Assembly (NCBI GenBank): GCA_003509305.1
Contig: DOMU01000216.1
Location: forward strand, 1-8,627
Length of the DNA: 8,627 nucleotides
Source of the DNA: Desulfobulbaceae bacterium
Lineage (GTDB): Bacteria > Desulfobacterota > Desulfobulbia > Desulfobulbales > Desulfocapsaceae
Reading direction: 5' to 3'
Under the pieces are notes generated by a model, which had not been told where the DNA came from, made no database searches, and saw only the letters and a program-made list of their open reading frames with translations. Numbering within the stretch: position 1 is the first letter of the stretch; each line of letters starts with the position of its first letter. This document shows positions 6,024 through 8,627 of the stretch, piece after piece. Both the position numbers and the translations under genes were made by a program.

Positions 6024-7010
6024 TCAAGAGAGGAATCCTTCCTGCCGGTACCACTCCCCAGTGCGTTTCAGCCCTTCGTCGAGGCCGATTTTCGGCTGAT
6101 AGCCCAGCTCCTTTTTGGCTTTAGCAATGTCGAAGGCGCGGTTCTGCCGGTACCAGTCCACACGCCGCGGAAAAATGGGGGGCGTGATGTGAAAGGGCGA
6201 GCAGATTTTTTCGCAGATATATCCGGCGACAACCAGCGGCATGACCGGGAAATGGGGAATTTTCACATCGACGCCCAAAGCCTTGCCGGTACGGCGCACC
6301 AAATCTTCAATTTCGACGTATTCCTCGTCGGCGATCAGATAGGCCTGGCCCGCGCCTTTGCCCGGTTCCATGGCCAGCATAAAAGCGTCGATCAGGTTGT
6401 CGATATACAAGGGGTGATAGTAGGTTTTGCCCGAGCCGAACATCGGGAAGAATCCCCTGTTCACCCGTTTGAAAATCATGAAGAAGCGTTCGGGGTCACC
6501 GGGGCCGTAAATGGCCGCCGGGCGGAAAATCACCGTCTCCATGCCTTTGGCGTGATATTCCAGCACCAGCGGTTCGGCTTCATATTTGGTTCTCTGGTAA
6601 TAGTCGGCGGGCTGAATCGGGGCGGTTTCAGCCGCCGGTGGATGATCAACGTTGCCGTGCACGCCGCAGGTGGAGCAATAGACGAATTTCTTGACGCCGG
6701 CTGACAAGGCTTCTTCGAGAACGATGCGCGTTCCTCCGACATTGATCTCATCATAGTAAGTGTTGGGTACGTTCAATTCCCGGAAGGCCGCCGCCAGATG
6801 GTAGACAATTTCCACCCCGGCCATGCATTTTTTCACCACTTCGCGCTCGGTGACGCTGCCGATGACCACCTCGGCACCCCAGTCCCGGATTTCCTGGGTT
6901 TTCAGACCCTCGTGATAGTCCAGGCTGATAACCTCGTGTTTCAGATCGAGCAGGCGTTTGACTAATGCCTTACCGGTGAATCCGGTGCCGCCAGTAACCA
7001 GAATCTTCAT
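6024..7010 (-). CDS. NAD-dependent epimerase/dehydratase, extended SDR (paralogue of the gene at 7116..8219)
   Basis: The 328-aa product begins MKILVTGGTGFTG, an extended-SDR Rossmann start with the TGxxGxxG glycine motif at 6-13 and an acidic D31 after the second strand that suits NAD over NADP. HLAAAFR (71-77), Thr/Ser around CSTCGVHG (112-119) and catalytic Tyr138-x3-Lys142 (YQRTK) complete the active site; FRPAAIYGPGD is at 162-172. The C-terminal part carries CEKICSPFHITPPIFPRRV (266-284) and ends LGYQPKIGLDEGLKRTGEWY. Such enzymes epimerise, dehydrate or oxidise nucleotide sugars, though this C-terminus also recalls 3-beta-HSD-like reductases, so the substrate is open. A GAGGGAG ribosome site lies 3 bases before the ATG. 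It shares many motifs with its upstream neighbour and looks like a diverged duplicate. A weak promoter-like site precedes it. Confidence 0.9.
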   Translation of the reverse strand: MKILVTGGTGFTGKALVKRLLDLKHEVISLDYHEGLKTQEIRDWGAEVVIGSVTEREVVKKCMAGVEIVYHLAAAFRELNVPNTYYDEINVGGTRIVLEEALSAGVKKFVYCSTCGVHGNVDHPPAAETAPIQPADYYQRTKYEAEPLVLEYHAKGMETVIFRPAAIYGPGDPERFFMIFKRVNRGFFPMFGSGKTYYHPLYIDNLIDAFMLAMEPGKGAGQAYLIADEEYVEIEDLVRRTGKALGVDVKIPHFPVMPLVVAGYICEKICSPFHITPPIFPRRVDWYRQNRAFDIAKAKKELGYQPKIGLDEGLKRTGEWYRQEGFLS

Positions 7011-7032
7011 TTTCTCCCTCGTGCGGCAGATG

Positions 7033-7061
7033 ACAATATTGCCCAGCCGGCGAAATTTGAA
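7033..7061 (-). promoter_or_regulatory. Possible sigma70-type promoter for the SDR at 6024..7010
   Basis: Minus-strand TTCAAA (7056-7061) and TATTGT (7033-7038) are separated by 17 bases, placing a start about 16 bases upstream of the ATG. Both boxes are imperfect. The position directly after a terminator and before a gene with its own ribosome site is what gives the call weight. Confidence 0.35.
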
Positions 7062-7062
7062 T

Positions 7063-7105
7063 AAAAAAACAGTAATCCCACAGTATGTTTGCCGGATTAC
7101 TGTTT
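7063..7105 (-). terminator. Rho-independent terminator after the SDR at 7116..8219
   Basis: Read on the minus strand, a 12-bp perfect stem AAACAGTAATCC / GGATTACTGTTT (7094-7105 with 7067-7078) with a 15-base loop is followed by a run of T (complement of 7063-7069, partly in the stem). It begins 10 bases past the TAA of the upstream SDR gene. The stem is AT-rich and the loop long, so termination may be partial. On the plus strand a T-run also lies nearby (7112-7117), but there is no plus-strand gene to end. Confidence 0.7.
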
Positions 7106-7115
7106 ATCTCCTTTT

Positions 7116-8219
7116 TTATAAAAGGAATGCCAGGTAATCAACGCCAGGATATGTCAGGGGAATCCAATTCGGGGGAAAATAGAAACCCTCACTGTATTTC
7201 GGCTGTAACCAGCCCTCCTGCATATACCATTCGGCAACGCCGCGCAAACCCGTTTTGTTGTTGTGGCGGGGCTGATAACCCAGGATCCGTCGCATTTTAT
7301 CCACGGAAAATGAGCGGTCTTTCGAGTAGAAGGCGACGCGCCGCCGGTAGATTGGCGGCTCGATGCGCAGGGGCTTGCAGATCGCCTCGCAAAGATCGCC
7401 AGCCCAGAAGAACGGTGTGATCGGCAGCCGGACGATGCGGCTTTTCACGCGGAAATGCCGGGCGACGATGGTGGCGATGTCGGCGGTGGCGATAGCCTCA
7501 TTGGCGCCGATGATGAAGGCCTGGTCGCGCGCCGCCGGATGGGTGGCGGCAAGGATGATGGCGTTGGTGAGATCATCGACATGGACCAGATGCACCAGGC
7601 ATTTCCCCTGGCCGAGCAGCGGAAAAAACGGCCCGGTGGCCATTTTGAACAGTTTGAGAAAACGTTTTTCTCCGGGGCCGTAAATCCCGCAGGGGCGGAT
7701 CACCGTATAGTCAAGATTGTTCCCGGCGGCGAATTCCTTCAGCCACAGTTCCGCCTCGAGCTTGGTTTTCTGATAATCATCATCCGGGGCGAATGGCGCG
7801 TTTTCGTCCGCCGGCGGGTTATCGACATGACCGTGGACGCCAATCGTCGAAACCTGCACCAACCGCCGGAAATCCGGGTTGGCCACCGCCGCTTCGGCGA
7901 GCAGGCGCGTGCTTTTCACATGGATGTTCCAGTAGTCCTGGTAAGTGCTTTTGGCGTCGCGGAAGGCGGCGGCCAGATGAAAAATATACTGCCGGCCGCT
8001 GGCGGCCTCACGAATCAGAGCTTCGTCATGCACCTCGCCGCGGAACCAAGTGATTGGCAAATCGGCCAGCGGGCCGATGTTCGACGATGCGCGGGCCACG
8101 GCGGCAATACTGACACCGGCCCGGGCCAGTTTTCTCACCAGGTTCTGGCCGGTGAAGCCGGTGGCGCCAGTGACGAGAACCGGCGTTCCCGGAGCTATAT
8201 TGTAACTATTGTATGTCAT
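7116..8219 (-). CDS. NAD-dependent epimerase/dehydratase, extended SDR with extra C-terminal tail
   Basis: The 367-aa product is an extended SDR: TGATGFTG at 17-24, HLAAAFR at 81-87, STIGVHGHVD at 124-133, catalytic Tyr149-x3-Lys153 (YQKTK), IRPCGIYGPGE at 174-184. The C-terminal block CEAICKPLRIEPPIYRRRV (277-295) and LGYQPR (313-318) parallels the neighbouring SDR closely, so the two are tandem paralogues. Unlike the neighbour, it has about 27 further residues after EGWLQ, rich in aromatic residues and proline (GFYFPPNWIPLTYPGVDY). The likely role is oxidoreduction or epimerisation of a nucleotide sugar or related metabolite. The open frame extends 12 codons upstream to a TTG at 8255, but that lies in the promoter -10 box; ATG 8219 has AAGGAG 9 bases before it and is preferred. 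With promoter and terminator at its ends it is probably its own transcription unit. Confidence 0.88.
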   Translation of the reverse strand: MTYNSYNIAPGTPVLVTGATGFTGQNLVRKLARAGVSIAAVARASSNIGPLADLPITWFRGEVHDEALIREAASGRQYIFHLAAAFRDAKSTYQDYWNIHVKSTRLLAEAAVANPDFRRLVQVSTIGVHGHVDNPPADENAPFAPDDDYQKTKLEAELWLKEFAAGNNLDYTVIRPCGIYGPGEKRFLKLFKMATGPFFPLLGQGKCLVHLVHVDDLTNAIILAATHPAARDQAFIIGANEAIATADIATIVARHFRVKSRIVRLPITPFFWAGDLCEAICKPLRIEPPIYRRRVAFYSKDRSFSVDKMRRILGYQPRHNNKTGLRGVAEWYMQEGWLQPKYSEGFYFPPNWIPLTYPGVDYLAFLL

Positions 8220-8228
8220 GATCTGAAT

Positions 8229-8234
8229 CTCCTT
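8229..8234 (-). promoter_or_regulatory. Shine-Dalgarno AAGGAG deciding the start of the 367-aa SDR
   Basis: AAGGAG on the minus strand lies 9 bases before ATG 8219. No comparable site precedes the upstream in-frame TTG, which favours the shorter protein. Confidence 0.65.
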
Positions 8235-8254
8235 CGCGGTTGAAACAAGCGACA

Positions 8255-8283
8255 AACATAGTTTTTTTTACCGTTTGCCGCAA
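8255..8283 (-). promoter_or_regulatory. Probable sigma70-type promoter of the 367-aa SDR gene
   Basis: Minus-strand TTGCGG (8278-8283) and TATGTT (8255-8260) are separated by 17 bases, with an A-tract of eight in the spacer. Transcription would start near 8248, giving a leader of about 30 bases. An inverted repeat GTTTGC (8273-8278) / GCAAAC (8292-8297) and a direct repeat TTTGCCG (8274 and 8298, 24 bases apart) overlap or adjoin the -35 box and could bind a regulator. Confidence 0.5.
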
Positions 8284-8305
8284 GCCTTAGCGCAAACTTT
8301 GCCGA

Positions 8306-8311
8306 TATAAT
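8306..8311 (+). promoter_or_regulatory. Consensus -10 box for the divergent efflux adaptor gene
   Basis: TATAAT is a perfect -10 hexamer, but no good -35 box stands 16-18 bases upstream, so the promoter may need an activator. An alternative is TTGCCG (8299-8304) with TATTAT (8324-8329) at a 19-base spacing. Either start gives a leader of about 65-85 bases before ATG 8400. Confidence 0.35.
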
Positions 8312-8399
8312 AGCGCCTCAGGTTATTATCAGGTAAAATGACGGCGTCGCTTTTCCGCAAGAATGATTCCCCGCCGCCATCTCCCGCAGGAGAATTTCC

Positions 8400-8627
8400 A
8401 TGCCGTTTTTGCGTTTCATCTCCCATCCCGCCGCCGCTATCTTTTTGTTGTTAACGCTTGCCGCCTGCTCAGACAGTGACAAAAACGCCGTGCCGAAAAA
8501 CGCCGCCGTGCCGGTAACTACCGCCATCAGCCACGAGGCCGACACGCCCGTGATCATCGAGGCCACGGGCCGCGTCGAAGCTTCGGAGACCGTCGGCATC
8601 CGCGCCCGCGTCAGCGGCACCCTGGAA
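8400..8627 (+). CDS. RND-type efflux periplasmic adaptor (MFP/HlyD-like) lipoprotein, N-terminal part
   Basis: The 76 codons present encode a lipoprotein signal peptide with hydrophobic core AAAIFLLLTL and lipobox LAAC, lipidated Cys23, then a polar linker. The mature start then shows VIIEATGRVEASETVGIRARVSGTLE-type sequence at about 51-76, the usual first beta strands of AcrA/MexA-like membrane fusion proteins that bridge an inner-membrane RND pump and an outer-membrane channel. AGGAG (8388-8392) lies 7 bases before the ATG. The gene runs off the right edge, so the hairpin and lipoyl domains and the partner pump are not seen. It diverges from the SDR genes and is probably a separate unit. 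Confidence 0.88.
   Translation, partial: MPFLRFISHPAAAIFLLLTLAACSDSDKNAVPKNAAVPVTTAISHEADTPVIIEATGRVEASETVGIRARVSGTLE

Noticed and set aside
5937..6704. 255-codon plus-strand open frame beginning in the hairpin array
   Set aside because: Most of it is antisense to the 328-aa SDR. Its start lies in the 42-bp repeats, whose period is a multiple of three only incidentally, and the preceding repeat unit is followed by a stop.
7455..8243. 262-codon plus-strand open frame opposite the 367-aa SDR
   Set aside because: It mirrors a clear SDR gene and has low-complexity G/A/D/R-rich composition with no motif.

Overview
The window looks like an accessory cell-surface or exopolysaccharide tailoring locus from a moderately GC-rich Gram-negative bacterium, probably Pseudomonadota or a relative. 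The basis is a lipoprotein-type efflux adaptor, an AlgI-like membrane acyltransferase start and a DUF29 gene; the exact lineage cannot be fixed from the sequence.

Layout. Seven of the eight genes lie on the minus strand and read right to left. From the right: a 367-aa extended-SDR NAD-dependent epimerase/dehydratase (7116..8219) has its own promoter-like site and a good intrinsic terminator. A second, paralogous SDR of 328 aa (6024..7010) follows. Next comes a 273-bp non-coding gap with unusual structure: three tandem hairpins at an exact 42-bp period (5888..6006), then a compound palindrome (5777..5860). After the gap are a 622-aa AsnB-type glutamine amidotransferase (3882..5750), a hexapeptide-repeat acyltransferase overlapping it by ATGA (3142..3885), a DUF29 protein (2667..3128), a large fusion of an LPG-synthase/YbhN-type membrane domain to a TolB/PD40-like beta-propeller (499..2601), and the N-terminal part of an MBOAT (AlgI-like) O-acyltransferase that leaves the window on the left (1..344). 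At the right edge, divergently on the plus strand, is the start of an RND/MFP efflux adaptor lipoprotein (8400..8627).

How the genes may work together. Two SDRs (sugar-nucleotide or related substrate), an amidotransferase, a soluble O/N-acyltransferase and a membrane O-acyltransferase are together a plausible tailoring set that modifies a sugar or glycolipid by oxidoreduction or epimerisation, amidation and acylation. The polytopic fusion protein with its probably periplasmic propeller would be the membrane or envelope component. This is inference from gene neighbourhood: no glycosyltransferase, flippase or polymerase is visible inside the window. The efflux adaptor is probably an unrelated neighbour that shares the divergent control region 8220..8399.

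The most unusual items are the 42-bp hairpin array, where the third unit differs in both stem arms yet still pairs, and the membrane-domain/propeller fusion protein.
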